Below are positions 19,257 to 30,269 of a stretch of 64,000 nt of DNA, piece by piece; positions within the stretch are counted from its first letter, which is position 1; every line of letters starts with the position of its first letter. Source of the stretch: an uncultured Clostridia bacterium. GTDB taxonomy: Bacteria; Bacillota; Clostridia; Christensenellales; UBA1242. The notes beneath the pieces were generated by a model that saw nothing but the letters and a program-made list of their open reading frames with translations, was not told the DNA's origin and did no database searches. Location: the NCBI GenBank assembly GCA_934778215.1, contig CAKVOE010000002.1, positions 372,001 through 436,000 of the forward strand. The letters are read 5' to 3'. Position numbers and translations under genes: made by a program.

Positions 19257-19931
19257 ATGGAAGAAACTGCTGGATATATTTACATTTTAACAAACCCATC
19301 TTTCCCGGAATATGTGAAAATTGGTTATGCAAGTGATGTTGATGAAAGATTAACACAACTAAATAGAAGTGAATGCATTCCTTTTTCTTTCCAGGTATAT
19401 GCAACTTATAAAGTAGCTGAGCGTTTAACTGATAAAAAAGTCCATGCAATAATTGATAGATTTAACCCAGGGTTAAGAGCAATTGAAAATAATAATGGTA
19501 AACAACGCAAAAGAGAGTTTTATATTATGAGTGCTGAAGATGCATATCAAACGCTAGAAGACATTGCATCGATAAATGGTCTATTGAAGAACTTAAAACG
19601 CATTGCTCCAACTCAGGAACAGAGAAAACAAACAAAAGAAGCTGTTGAGATTAAAAGACACTATGAAAGGACTAGGAAAAAACTTACATTTTCTGAATAT
19701 GGAATTCCAATTGGCTCTGAGCTTGTTTATACAAAAGATCCAACAATAAAATGTATAGTTATATCTGAAACAAAAGTTGAATATGAAGGGAAACAATATT
19801 CTCTGAGTGGATTAGCTGGAGAATTGAATGTGCAACGTGGCAGCAAAAATAGACATGTTGCAGGGACTGATGTTTTTACATATAATGGTGAAATCCTATC
19901 AATGGAATTAAGAACAAGATTAGGTATATAA
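19257..19931 (+). CDS. GIY-YIG nuclease-superfamily protein with RAMA-like tail
   Basis: A 224-residue protein. The N-terminal part (residues 1-100) fits the T5orf172/Mug113 branch of the GIY-YIG fold: GYIYILTNPSFPEYVKIGY, then R in DERLTQLN and the late REFY segment. The C-terminal part (residues about 150-205: GSELVYTKDPTIKCIVI, KQYSLSGLAGEL) resembles the RAMA domain found on DNA-modification-linked proteins. Start ATG 19257 with GGAGG eight bases upstream. It stands 2 bp before prrC in the same operon as the type I system, so a role in nucleic-acid defence is likely but unproven. Confidence 0.75.
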   Translation: MEETAGYIYILTNPSFPEYVKIGYASDVDERLTQLNRSECIPFSFQVYATYKVAERLTDKKVHAIIDRFNPGLRAIENNNGKQRKREFYIMSAEDAYQTLEDIASINGLLKNLKRIAPTQEQRKQTKEAVEIKRHYERTRKKLTFSEYGIPIGSELVYTKDPTIKCIVISETKVEYEGKQYSLSGLAGELNVQRGSKNRHVAGTDVFTYNGEILSMELRTRLGI

Positions 19932-19933
19932 TT

Positions 19934-20998
19934 ATGAGCGAAATAATAGGTTTTGAAAATATTGCAACCCATATAAAAAATGATCTTGATTCTGATAAAG
20001 ATGTGCTTTTGTATGCTTTCAATGCAACAGGAAAAACAAGACTGTCTTGTACTTTTGAAAATGATGAAAATATAAAATCTCTTAGTTATAATGCAATTGT
20101 TGAAGATTATTTTACATGGGATAATGAAGAAAAGGTTATGTCAATTTTAACAAATACATGGCTTTTTAACTTTATTAAGGATGAGTACTTAGAAAAAGAT
20201 ATTTTATTTTATTTTAATAAATTTACAGATGTCAAAATTGAACCTTTAATTGATTTTGATACTGGTAATGTACAATTTTTACTGCCTGACGAAAATGGTA
20301 ATAGGATTGCTGTTAAGATTTCAAAAGGTGAAGAAACTTTATTTAAATGGTCGGTTTTTTACGCTGCATTAAAGCAAGCTGTTGATATATTAAGTGAAAA
20401 ACAAGAAGATAGATCAACTGAAGAGTTCAATAATTTGAAATACATAATAATTGATGATCCGATGTCGTCATTAGATGAATTTAAAATTTATACTTTGTCA
20501 ATGCAGCTCATTAAATTAATCCAATACGTACATGAAAAAGAAATAGACATTAAATTTTTGATTACAACACACCATGTTATGTTTTATAATATACTTTTTA
20601 ACACACTAAGAAATAGAAATCCAAAATGTCTATTTTACATAATGCAAAATATTGATCAAAATATTTATCTTAAAAATCTTGGGACTAGAACCCCAATATC
20701 ATATCACCTAAAATCACTTGCCGAAATAAAAAAGGCATTTAATACGAATACAATAAGAAAGAATCATTTTAACATTTTTAGAAGTGTTATAGAAAAAAGT
20801 TCAATATTTTTGGGCTATTCTAATTGGCAAGATTTATTTGCAAATTATGATCACAAAGAAGATTTGAATAAAATAGTAAATATGAATAGTCATGAACGAT
20901 ACATGGATTTAGAAACAGAATACCTAACAAATGAACAAATAAATATTTTTAAAGATGGCTTTGACTATTTCATTAATACATATAAAATAAAATTATAG
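19934..20998 (+). CDS. prrC: PrrC-family anticodon nuclease
   Basis: Homologue of E. coli PrrC, the ribonuclease that stays latent on a type IC restriction enzyme and cuts tRNA-Lys in the anticodon loop when phage disables that enzyme. The 354 residues show PrrC's NTPase: Walker A AFNATGKTRLS (28-38), signature ISKGEE (about 129), Walker B YIIIDDPMSSLDE (about 169-181) and FLITTHHVMFYN. The C-terminal nuclease part has HFNIFRSVIEKSSIFLGYSNW and NMNSHE. The triad Arg-x3-Glu...His of PrrC is matched by R283, E287 and H320. It lies directly upstream of hsdM, as expected for the family (in E. coli prrC is embedded in the hsd operon). Annotators often label this only AAA family ATPase. Confidence 0.88.
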   Translation: MSEIIGFENIATHIKNDLDSDKDVLLYAFNATGKTRLSCTFENDENIKSLSYNAIVEDYFTWDNEEKVMSILTNTWLFNFIKDEYLEKDILFYFNKFTDVKIEPLIDFDTGNVQFLLPDENGNRIAVKISKGEETLFKWSVFYAALKQAVDILSEKQEDRSTEEFNNLKYIIIDDPMSSLDEFKIYTLSMQLIKLIQYVHEKEIDIKFLITTHHVMFYNILFNTLRNRNPKCLFYIMQNIDQNIYLKNLGTRTPISYHLKSLAEIKKAFNTNTIRKNHFNIFRSVIEKSSIFLGYSNWQDLFANYDHKEDLNKIVNMNSHERYMDLETEYLTNEQINIFKDGFDYFINTYKIKL

Positions 20999-21007
20999 GA
21001 GTAAACA

Positions 21008-22591
21008 ATGGCAAATAACATTAAAGAACAAGAAAGAGATGAACTACATAAAGCGATTTGGAATATTGCGAATGATTTAAGAGGCTCGGTTGATGGCTGG
21101 GACTTCAAACAATATGTTCTAGGCTTTATGTTTTATAGATATATCTCTGAGAATATTGCAAATTATATAAATAAAAATGAACATGAGTCTGGTGATATTA
21201 ATTTTGATTACACAAAATTAAGTGATTCAGAAGCTGAACAGGCTCGAGAAGATATGGTAAACAGTAGAGGCTTTTTCATTTTGCCAAGCCAACTTTTTTG
21301 CAATGTAAGGGCGAATGCAAATAAATTTCCAAAATACAAAGAAAATCTGAATGAAACTTTAGAAAAGGTTTTTAAAGCCATTGAAAACTCTGCTAAAGGC
21401 AGCGATAGCGAAGATGATTTTAAAGGCTTATTTGATGATATTGATGTTAACTCAAATAAACTTGGTGCTACGGTTGCTAAAAGAAATGAAAAATTGCTTA
21501 AAATTTTAGACAACATTGGCGAAATGAAGCTTGGTAATTATCAAGATAATACAATAGATGCATTTGGTGATGCCTATGAATTTTTGATGGGAATGTATGC
21601 CTCGAATGCTGGAAAATCTGGTGGTGAGTATTATACTCCACAAGAAGTCTCAGAATTACTTACAAGACTAACAGTTGTTGGTAAAACAGAAGTTAATAAG
21701 GTTTATGATCCAGCATGTGGTTCTGGTTCACTGCTTTTGAACTTTGCAAAAGTACTTGGAAAAGATAAAGTCCGTCAAGGTTTTTTTGGTCAAGAAATAA
21801 ATCTAACAACATACAATCTTTGCAGAATCAATATGTTTTTACATGACATCAATTATGATGAGTTTAACATTGCTTGTGATGACACTCTTCTTTCTCCTCA
21901 GCATTGGGATGAAGAACCTTTTGAAGCGATTGTTTCTAATCCACCATATTCAATTAAGTGGCCTGGCGATGATGATATAAAGCTTATAAATGATCCAAGA
22001 TTTGCTCCAGCTGGAGTTCTTGCACCAAAGTCTAAGGCTGACCTTGCATTTGTTATGCACTCGCTTTCTTGGCTGGCAACAAACGGAACTGCTGCAATTG
22101 TATGCTTCCCTGGAATATTCTATCGTGGCGGTGCAGAGCAAAAAATAAGACAATATTTGATAGATAATAACTTTATCGATTGTATTATTCAATTGCCAGA
22201 TAACCTATTTTTTGGTACAAGCATAGCAACCTGTATAATGGTATTAAAAAAGTCTAAAAATGACAATTCTACTCTCTTTATAGATGCAAGTAAGTATTGT
22301 GTTAAAGTTACAAACAATAATAAATTAAGAACAGGCAAAGGCGGAGATATTGAAAAAATCCTTGAATTATTTTCAAATAGAAGAGACGTTGATAACATTG
22401 CAAAACTTGTTCCTAATGAAGAAATAGCAAAACAAAACTACAATCTTTCAGTTTCTACATATGTTGAGAAAGAAGATACCAAGGAAAAAATTGATATTAA
22501 AGAATTAAATGCAAAAATAAGGCAAATTGTCAGTCACGAACAAAAATTAAGGGAGTCTATAGATAAAATTATTGAAGAAATAGGAGAATAA
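21008..22591 (+). CDS. hsdM: Type I restriction-modification DNA methyltransferase subunit
   Basis: The N6-adenine methylating subunit of a type I enzyme (M2S or R2M2S complex). The N-terminal helical domain (residues 1-165, FKQYVLGFMFYRYISENI) is followed by the Rossmann methylase with SAM motif ACGSGSLLL and catalytic NPPY in IVSNPPYSIKWPG. The 527 residues are normal. ATG 21008 has AGGAG upstream. The wording and the linked PrrC and TAEL-type HsdS suggest family IC. Confidence 0.95.
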   Translation: MANNIKEQERDELHKAIWNIANDLRGSVDGWDFKQYVLGFMFYRYISENIANYINKNEHESGDINFDYTKLSDSEAEQAREDMVNSRGFFILPSQLFCNVRANANKFPKYKENLNETLEKVFKAIENSAKGSDSEDDFKGLFDDIDVNSNKLGATVAKRNEKLLKILDNIGEMKLGNYQDNTIDAFGDAYEFLMGMYASNAGKSGGEYYTPQEVSELLTRLTVVGKTEVNKVYDPACGSGSLLLNFAKVLGKDKVRQGFFGQEINLTTYNLCRINMFLHDINYDEFNIACDDTLLSPQHWDEEPFEAIVSNPPYSIKWPGDDDIKLINDPRFAPAGVLAPKSKADLAFVMHSLSWLATNGTAAIVCFPGIFYRGGAEQKIRQYLIDNNFIDCIIQLPDNLFFGTSIATCIMVLKKSKNDNSTLFIDASKYCVKVTNNNKLRTGKGGDIEKILELFSNRRDVDNIAKLVPNEEIAKQNYNLSVSTYVEKEDTKEKIDIKELNAKIRQIVSHEQKLRESIDKIIEEIGE

Positions 22592-22594
22592 ATA

Positions 22595-23384
22595 ATGAGA
22601 ATTAATGAAATTTTGTCTAAGCCTATTTCTGATAATTTTGAATTAATTGAAGAGTTTATTACTTCTCCTTTAAAAATAGGTAAAATTAGAAAAATAGATG
22701 CTGGCTCTGTAAATAGAATATATTTTTGTAAAAGATGCAACTTACCATCATCATTTGTTTCGATGGATAATATCCACTGTATATTAGTAAATAATAGATT
22801 GTTAAGTATCTCAACGACGTTAAAGTGTACAGGATGCGATGAAACGATTCCAGTGTGGTTTTTAGTTGAAGGTCAGAAGCCTTTTAATGAGACAACATAT
22901 CATAATGTAAGATTGCTATTGGCAATTGAGAAACTAAGTGAAAATGTATCATTAAATACTGGAAACTATGGTAGTTTTACTGATTTATTAGAGAAAGCTG
23001 ACCTTTCTTTTAGAAATCAACTAGGATCTGCTGCGATGATGTATTTAAGAAAAATTTTTGAAGGTGTTACACACCAAATTGCAAAAGCAGAAGAAATCGG
23101 GATATATAAAGATAATGGTGCTATAAGACCTTTTAGAGAGATATTGGAAAAAGTTGATGAAAAACATAGAATCATACCAAATGAATTTCGGCAAAATAAA
23201 TATCTACTTTTTAGAGAGTTGAGTAATATTGTTCATAATGACAATATTGAAAACGAAGATATTGCACTGAATAAGTATCCTGCACTGAAAAGACTGATTA
23301 TCGGAATATTAGACAAAGTAAAAAATGACGAGGAAATTATGGAAGCTATAGGAACACTTGGCTGGGATCAAGAAGGAGGTAATA

Positions 23385-23392
<8 letters not shown>
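22595..23392 (+). CDS. Zinc-ribbon/DUF4145-like HEPN protein in the hsd operon
   Basis: A 265-residue protein between hsdM and hsdS. Residues 45-90 hold two CxxC pairs (FCKRCNL and KCTGCDE), a zinc ribbon. The C-terminal half is helical with AAMMYLRKIFEGVTHQI and RELSNIVHND, a pattern of DUF4145 and other HEPN-type proteins often linked to restriction loci. Start ATG 22595 is 4 bp after hsdM; its end overlaps hsdS by 8 bp, so it is part of the operon. Its role is unknown; a regulator or an extra effector of the type I system is possible. Confidence 0.65.
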
Positions 23393-24593
<1,201 letters not shown>

Positions 24594-24622
24594 TTAGGCT
24601 TTTACAGTATGTATATGGATGT

Positions 24623-25195
24623 GTGAATATTGAATTGAGCATGATTGGTAGAGTCTGCATGTGTAAAAGAATAATGAAATCGGAAACAAAATCTCAAGGG
24701 GATGTTCCATTTTATAAAATTGGAACTTTTGGTGGTATTGCTGATGCTTTTATTTCAAATAAATTATTTGAAGAATACAAGTCTAAGTATTCTTATCCTA
24801 ATAAAGGTGATTTATTGATTTCATGTTCTGGCACAATTGGAAAAATCGTTGTATTTGATGGTGAACCAGCGTATTTTCAAGACTCTAATATTGTCTGGGT
24901 TAAAAATGATGAGAATTTGGTGTTGAATAGGTATTTATATTATGTATATCAAACAAATCCATTCATAGTATCAACTGGTGGAACTATTGCAAGGCTATAT
25001 AATGAGGGAATTGAAAAAGTAAAAATATCTATTCCACCACTTGAAAAACAAAAAGAGATTGTTGAAAAGTTAGACCAATTTGATAAAATGGTTAATGACT
25101 TGTCAAATGGACTTCCTGCTGAAATTAAAGCAAGACAACAACAATACGAATACTACAGAAATAAACTTTTGACATTTAAGGAGAAAAAGATTTAA
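24623..25195 (+). CDS. hsdS: Third HsdS recognition domain, currently out of phase
   Basis: 190 residues forming one complete half-HsdS: a TRD (KSETKSQGDVPFYKIGTFGG, SCSGTIGKIVVFDG, TGGTIARLYNEGIEKVKISIP) and a central repeat (QKEIVEKLDQFDKM, ARQQQYEYYRNKLLTF) nearly identical in style to that of the upstream hsdS. The frame is open back through 24584 right up to the CAGA tract without a stop, so it is a natural continuation of hsdS after a +4 shift. No good ribosome binding site precedes GTG 24623, so it is probably silent in this state. The stop overlaps the next gene (TAATG). Confidence 0.85.
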   Translation: MNIELSMIGRVCMCKRIMKSETKSQGDVPFYKIGTFGGIADAFISNKLFEEYKSKYSYPNKGDLLISCSGTIGKIVVFDGEPAYFQDSNIVWVKNDENLVLNRYLYYVYQTNPFIVSTGGTIARLYNEGIEKVKISIPPLEKQKEIVEKLDQFDKMVNDLSNGLPAEIKARQQQYEYYRNKLLTFKEKKI

Positions 25196-25623
25196 TGAAA
25201 AATAAAATTGCAGGGATTGTTGGATTGATTGTAGTTATATTTCTTTTCACCAGTGGACTTTTTGGATGGTGTACAAGTGTTTTTGTTTGGCTCATTACAT
25301 TAAATAATTCTAGCCCATCAATCTCAGTATTCGGACAGTTATTTGTAAAATATGCAACATGGATAGTTGCGTTTTCTATGGTAGGAATAATATTTAAAAG
25401 ATTGAATTGGTTTAATAGCGATGCAATGAAATTGGTTTATTTTATAATATCAACAATAATTTCTTTTGTGCTAAGTTATGTGGTTATGGTTTTAGAAGAT
25501 TATGTAATTTATGTTGCCATGGTCTTGGGAACCTTAATTTTAACACTTATAGTTATTATTATAATTTTATATATAAAAAGAAGAAAACAAAAAAATAAAG
25601 GAGAAAATGATGAGTTTTTATAA
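25195..25623 (+). CDS. Small integral membrane protein between hsdS and hsdR
   Basis: 142 residues with four predicted membrane segments (residues about 6-28, 42-64, 80-100 and 105-127) and a basic cytoplasmic tail RRKQKNKGEND. It starts at the ATG overlapping the hsdS stop and its end overlaps the start of hsdR, so it is translated as part of the operon. A membrane protein is not a normal component of type I restriction; it may be an accessory effector. No family is recognised. Confidence 0.65.
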   Translation: MKNKIAGIVGLIVVIFLFTSGLFGWCTSVFVWLITLNNSSPSISVFGQLFVKYATWIVAFSMVGIIFKRLNWFNSDAMKLVYFIISTIISFVLSYVVMVLEDYVIYVAMVLGTLILTLIVIIIILYIKRRKQKNKGENDEFL

Positions 25624-28600
25624 CATAGTCTCAGAATCTAACGAAAGCACTGTTATGACTGAATATAAACCCACAAATAACAAGTCTGATAAGTATCAAA
25701 GCGAAGCTGAACTTGAAAAAGAGTTTATCAAACTGCTTGAATCACAAAGCTATAAATACTTACCTATTCACACAGAAAATGACTTGATTTTGAATTTAAG
25801 GAAGAAACTTGAAGAACTGAATAAATATAATTTTTCTGATAGCGAATGGGATCAGTTTCTTTCTTCATGCATAATAGGTAAAAATGAAGGCATTGTTGAA
25901 AAAACAAGAAAGATTCAAGAAGACTATGTTCAAATTTTACACAGAGATGATGGAACAACAAAAAACATTAAGCTTATAGACAAAATTAATATTCACAATA
26001 ATAAATTACAAGTAATAAACCAATACATAGAAACAAATGGTAATCATGACACAAGATATGATGTAACAATATTAGTTAACGGACTTCCTCTGGTTCATGT
26101 AGAATTAAAACGTCGTGGAGTTGCAATTCGTGAAGCATTTAATCAGATAGAGAGATATCAGAGAGATAGTTTTTGGTCATCAAGTGGATTATTTGAGTAT
26201 GTGCAAATATTTGTGATCTCTAATGGAACAAATACAAAGTACTACTCTAATACAACAAGATGGAATCATTTTAAAGATTTTAACAGACAACAATTTGCAA
26301 GAAAATCTAAAACAAGCAACAGTTTTGAGTTTACTTCATTCTGGGCAGACGGAAGTAATAAGATTATTCCTGACCTTGTTGATTTTACAAAAACATTCTT
26401 TTCCAAGCATACATTGTTAAATATTTTAACAAAATACTGTGTTTTTACATCTGAAAACATGCTTTTAGTAATGAGACCATATCAGATTGTTGCTACAGAA
26501 AGAATTATCAATAGAATTGAAGTATCAAACAACTATAAAACATATGGAACAATTAAAGCTGGCGGATACATTTGGCACACAACTGGAAGTGGTAAAACTC
26601 TTACATCATTTAAAACTGCTCAACTTGCTACTAACTTACCTTTTATAGATAAAGTATTGTTTGTTGTTGATAGAAAAGATTTGGACTATCAAACAATGAA
26701 AGAATATGATCGATTTGAAAAAGGAGCAGCAAACAGTAATACATCTACTGCAATACTAAAAAAACAACTAGAAAATAACCAATGCAGAATTATTATAACA
26801 ACCATTCAAAAACTTGATAGATTTATATCTAAAAACAAAGATCATTCAATTTATAATAAACATATTGTAATTATATTTGATGAGTGCCATAGATCGCAAT
26901 TTGGCGATATGCATAAATCTATTACAGGCAAATTTAAAAATTATCATTTATTTGGGTTTACGGGCACGCCAATTTTCGCAGCAAATTCTAGTAGCGGAAA
27001 AGATGTTCAATTAAGAACGACTGAACAGGCTTTTGGTGATATGCTTCATACTTATACAATAGTAGATGCTATAAATGATAAAAATGTATTACCATTCAGG
27101 GTCGATTATATAAAAACAATGGACAAAGAACCAGACATTGATGATAAACCAGTTAATGATATTGATAGAGAAAAGGCTTTTTTAGCGCCACGAAGAATAA
27201 GTAAAATTGTAAGTTATATTTTAGATCACTATAACAGCAAAACTTATAGGAATGAAAAAATGTATTCATTCAATAGCCTTCTGAATATTACCGAAGTTGC
27301 TAGCGCTAAAAGAAACAAAAAAATTGAAGAACAAAAAGACAAATTATATTTGAATGGATTCAACTCTATGCTTTGCGTTGCATCTATTGATGCAGCAAAA
27401 GCTTACTACAATGAATTCAAAAAGCAAATGAAAGAAAACCCAAGTAAAAAACTTAAAATTGCAACGATTTTCAGTTATGGAGCAAACGAAGAAGAGTCTG
27501 ATGGAATACTTGGTGAAGAAAACAGTGAAGATACAACAAGACTTGACAAATCTTCAAGAGATTTCTTGGATGGAGCAATAGTCGATTATAATAAAATGTT
27601 TCAAACTAAATATGATACATCAAGCGATAGATTTCAAAACTATTATAAAGATGTGTCACTCAGAATGAAAAACAGGCAAATCGATCTATTGATTGTTGTA
27701 AATATGTTTTTAACTGGATTTGATGCCACTACCCTTAACACTTTATGGGTTGACAAAAATCTTAAGCAGCATGGACTTATTCAAGCATTTTCAAGGACAA
27801 ACAGAATACTTAATTCAATAAAAACATTTGGAAATATAATTTGCTTTAGAAACCTACAGAAAAGAACAGATGATGCAATTAGTTTGTTTGGTGATAAAAA
27901 TGCTGGTGGCATTTGTCTCATGAAAGGTTTTAAGGACTATTTTGAAGGATATACCGATGAAAAAGGAAATAAGAAACCTGGATACAAGGATTTAATTGAG
28001 GAACTAGAATATAAATACCCATTATCAGACTCTCAAATTTATGGAGAACGGGCACAAAAAGACTTTATAGGATTATTTGGAGCAATACTTAGAATGCGCA
28101 ACATTCTGTCTTCATTTGATGAATTTGCTGGCAATGAAATTTTAACAGAAAGAGATTTGCAAGATTATCAAGGTAGATATAATGATTTGTATGAGGAATG
28201 GAAACATAGACGAAATAATGGTGATAAAGAAAATATCAATGATGATGTTGTCTTTGAAGTCGAGCTTATAAAACAAATTGAGATCAATATAGATTATATA
28301 TTATTGCTAGTTCAAAAATATCATGATACACATTGTGAAGATAAAGAAATTCTTGTTTCAATAAACAAGGCTATAGATAGCAGTTTGCAACTTAGAAGTA
28401 AAAAACAACTAATTGACTCATTTATTGCTGGAATTAATGATGTTGATGACATAATGATTGAATGGCATGAGTTTGTTGCAGAGCAAAAGGAAAAAGAACT
28501 TGCACAGATAATTTCTCAAGAAGGTTTGAAAGATGCCGAAACAAGAAAATTTGTAGATTATTCATTTAGAGACGGAAATATGAAAACGACTGGTACAGAT

Positions 28601-28717
28601 ATAGATATAATAATGCCTGCAATGTCAAGATTTGGCGGTGGCAATCGTGAAATTAAGAAGAAAAACATTATAGAAAAACTTTTGGCATTCTTCGAAAAAT
28701 TCTTTGGAATTATATAA
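25610..28717 (+). CDS. hsdR: Type I restriction enzyme endonuclease/translocase subunit
   Basis: The motor and nuclease subunit that reels in and cuts unmethylated DNA. The N-terminal PD-(D/E)XK nuclease (residues about 60-230) contains VHVELKRRGVAIREAFNQIERYQ with the E-x-K pair. The SF2 motor follows with Walker A WHTTGSGKT (near 325), DECHRSQ (motif II) and FGFTGTPIF (motif III), and later the FLTGFDA and QAFSRTNR motifs. About 1035 residues, normal. Two ATGs are adjacent (25607 and 25610); AAAGGAG spacing favours the second. It ends the operon at a strong terminator. Confidence 0.95.
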   Translation: MSFYNIVSESNESTVMTEYKPTNNKSDKYQSEAELEKEFIKLLESQSYKYLPIHTENDLILNLRKKLEELNKYNFSDSEWDQFLSSCIIGKNEGIVEKTRKIQEDYVQILHRDDGTTKNIKLIDKINIHNNKLQVINQYIETNGNHDTRYDVTILVNGLPLVHVELKRRGVAIREAFNQIERYQRDSFWSSSGLFEYVQIFVISNGTNTKYYSNTTRWNHFKDFNRQQFARKSKTSNSFEFTSFWADGSNKIIPDLVDFTKTFFSKHTLLNILTKYCVFTSENMLLVMRPYQIVATERIINRIEVSNNYKTYGTIKAGGYIWHTTGSGKTLTSFKTAQLATNLPFIDKVLFVVDRKDLDYQTMKEYDRFEKGAANSNTSTAILKKQLENNQCRIIITTIQKLDRFISKNKDHSIYNKHIVIIFDECHRSQFGDMHKSITGKFKNYHLFGFTGTPIFAANSSSGKDVQLRTTEQAFGDMLHTYTIVDAINDKNVLPFRVDYIKTMDKEPDIDDKPVNDIDREKAFLAPRRISKIVSYILDHYNSKTYRNEKMYSFNSLLNITEVASAKRNKKIEEQKDKLYLNGFNSMLCVASIDAAKAYYNEFKKQMKENPSKKLKIATIFSYGANEEESDGILGEENSEDTTRLDKSSRDFLDGAIVDYNKMFQTKYDTSSDRFQNYYKDVSLRMKNRQIDLLIVVNMFLTGFDATTLNTLWVDKNLKQHGLIQAFSRTNRILNSIKTFGNIICFRNLQKRTDDAISLFGDKNAGGICLMKGFKDYFEGYTDEKGNKKPGYKDLIEELEYKYPLSDSQIYGERAQKDFIGLFGAILRMRNILSSFDEFAGNEILTERDLQDYQGRYNDLYEEWKHRRNNGDKENINDDVVFEVELIKQIEINIDYILLLVQKYHDTHCEDKEILVSINKAIDSSLQLRSKKQLIDSFIAGINDVDDIMIEWHEFVAEQKEKELAQIISQEGLKDAETRKFVDYSFRDGNMKTTGTDIDIIMPAMSRFGGGNREIKKKNIIEKLLAFFEKFFGII

Positions 28718-28725
28718 AACTCATA

Positions 28726-28752
28726 AGAACGGAACAAAAGCCGTTCTTTTTT
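28726..28752 (+). terminator. Terminator of the hsd operon
   Basis: Perfect stem AGAACGG/CCGTTCT with an 8-nt loop and a T tract. Confidence 0.9.
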
Positions 28753-28975
28753 ATCATTGGATATTATAAAATTTTTTTAAAAATAATTTCCTGCGTGATC
28801 AAATGGTGAACTAGCGGAGTTGCTAAAATTACCTTGAAAAACAATTAAGGGCTAGAGTTCTCCTCTATTTTTCAAACTAAACCTAGTTTTATTAAATGAC
28901 CGCAAACTTTGTAAAAATATATGTAAAAACCAAGACTGACCAATCTTTGTTGAGTTAAAATAAGAAACGAGAAAA
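28753..28975. other. Noncoding stretch before the broken integrase
   Basis: About 220 bp with no gene. It probably holds decayed sequence from the missing 5' part of the integrase, but I cannot read a convincing protein from it. Confidence 0.35.
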
Positions 28976-29834
28976 TTGATGGGCAACGGCATAAAAATTG
29001 ATAGAGCCAAAACAATATGTAGTGCACTCAACTTAAACTTTTATGCGGGGTTTGATGTTAAAGTAATTAGTCGTTCGCACGCAAAAGAAACTATACTAAA
29101 ACTTAAGCGAATTTTGGCAACAATTCTAGCCGATGCAAAAAGGCAAAGATTGGTTGAATATAACTTTGCATCTTATGATTACATTGCGCCAATTCAAGGA
29201 CATAAAAAGGAAGTTAAAAAACTCAATGACAAAGAGGCAGTAACTAGCTGGGTATCTAGATAAACTAGACAATCCTAGATTGAAAATTGCCTTGCTCATA
29301 GCACTCTTTATGGGAATAAGGCGTGGTGAATTTGCAAGTCTTGAATGGAAAGATATAGACTTCGAAAATAAGGCAATGAGCATTGCAGGATCTGTGCAAG
29401 ATATAGTTGGCTTTGGAATAATCACCAAAGAGCCAAAGACTGAAAATTCAAAACGCACAATCTCAATGCCTGACAAACTCATTGAATACTTACATGAATA
29501 CGAAGCTTGGTGGCAAAACCAAAAGAAATATCTTGGAGATAGACTTGGCGACACAGATAGACTTTTCTGCACAGAAGATGGCAAAGACATTTGCCCAGGA
29601 TTATTACGAGTATGGTTGCAAAAATCTCTTGCACGAGCTGGACTTCCAATCGTCACACTCCACTCGCTTCGCCATACAAACATAACATTGCAACTAATGG
29701 CAGGTGTAGATATGAAAACGGTATCAGCCAGAGCTGGTCACAGCAAAGCCTCAACCACCAGCGACTTCTACAGCCACTTTCTAAAGAATAGTGATATACA
29801 TGCAAGCGAAGTAATAAATAAAATTTTTCAATAA
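28976..29834 (+). pseudogene. Broken tyrosine-recombinase integrase
   Basis: Two frames of one phage-type integrase. Frame 1 (28976-29263) carries the end of the core-binding domain (RSHAKETILKLKRILATIL, KRQRLVEYNFAS). Frame 2 (29280-29834) carries the catalytic domain with GIRRGEFASLEW (first Arg), HSLRHTN (His-x-x-Arg), ARAGHSKASTT and the tyrosine in SDFYSHF. A frameshift near 29240-29260 separates them: the sequence LDKLDNPRLKIALLIAL is readable just upstream of frame 2. The N-terminal arm-binding domain is also gone. This was presumably the integrase of the tRNA-Arg island, now inactive. Confidence 0.88.
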
Positions 29835-29876
29835 ACATATAATATTTTATAAATTATTATAAATTGTCATAAATTG

Positions 29877-29905
29877 TTGACAAATGAATTATGCTATGTT
29901 AGACT
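29877..29905 (+). promoter_or_regulatory. Promoter of the DUF4258/YgiT/ImmA operon
   Basis: TTGACA (29877-29882), 17-bp spacer, TAGACT (29900-29905) with a TG extension. Just upstream ATAAATTRT-type words repeat three times (29849-29876), a possible operator for the HTH protein of the operon. Confidence 0.6.
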
Positions 29906-29936
29906 ATATAACATCACAATAGTAGGAGGTTACAAA

Positions 29937-30254
29937 TTGGCAAACAATTATGCGGCTGAAAATAGGTTTGTCAGAAACTGTATTACAAATAATAATTATC
30001 TCATTACTAACCATGCTTGGGAAAGAATGTTTACAAGAAAAATTAAATTTGAAGATGTAAAACACACAATTTTTAATGGGAATATTGTTGAGGTTGATAC
30101 AAGAAACTCAAATCCTAGATTAGTTTATAATCTTAATGATAATAATGTTGTTGTAGAAGTAGACATACCATCACAATGTATTTTGATAACAGTTGAGAAA
30201 GTAGATTGGTCGAAATGGGAAAGAGACAGGACTGGTTTTATTAAAAGAAAATAA
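29937..30254 (+). CDS. DUF4258 protein, toxin-like
   Basis: A 105-residue protein starting at TTG 29937, six bases after a perfect AGGAGGT; the frame is open further up without a site. The pattern ITNHAWERMFTRKIKFEDVKHTI, then NPRLVYNLNDNNVVVEV and ILITVEKVDWSKW fits DUF4258, a small fold related to RelE/ParE-like or BECR toxins. It is followed 15 bp later by a YgiT-type zinc-finger HTH protein, the usual antitoxin architecture. Toxin activity is inferred from context, not shown. Confidence 0.75.
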   Translation: MANNYAAENRFVRNCITNNNYLITNHAWERMFTRKIKFEDVKHTIFNGNIVEVDTRNSNPRLVYNLNDNNVVVEVDIPSQCILITVEKVDWSKWERDRTGFIKRK

Positions 30255-30269
30255 AAGAGGAACTTAAAA

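Noticed and set aside
24623..25195. Third TRD as an independent HsdS half gene
   Set aside because: No ribosome binding site at its possible starts, and the frame is open back to the repeat tract, so a phase-variable continuation explains it better.
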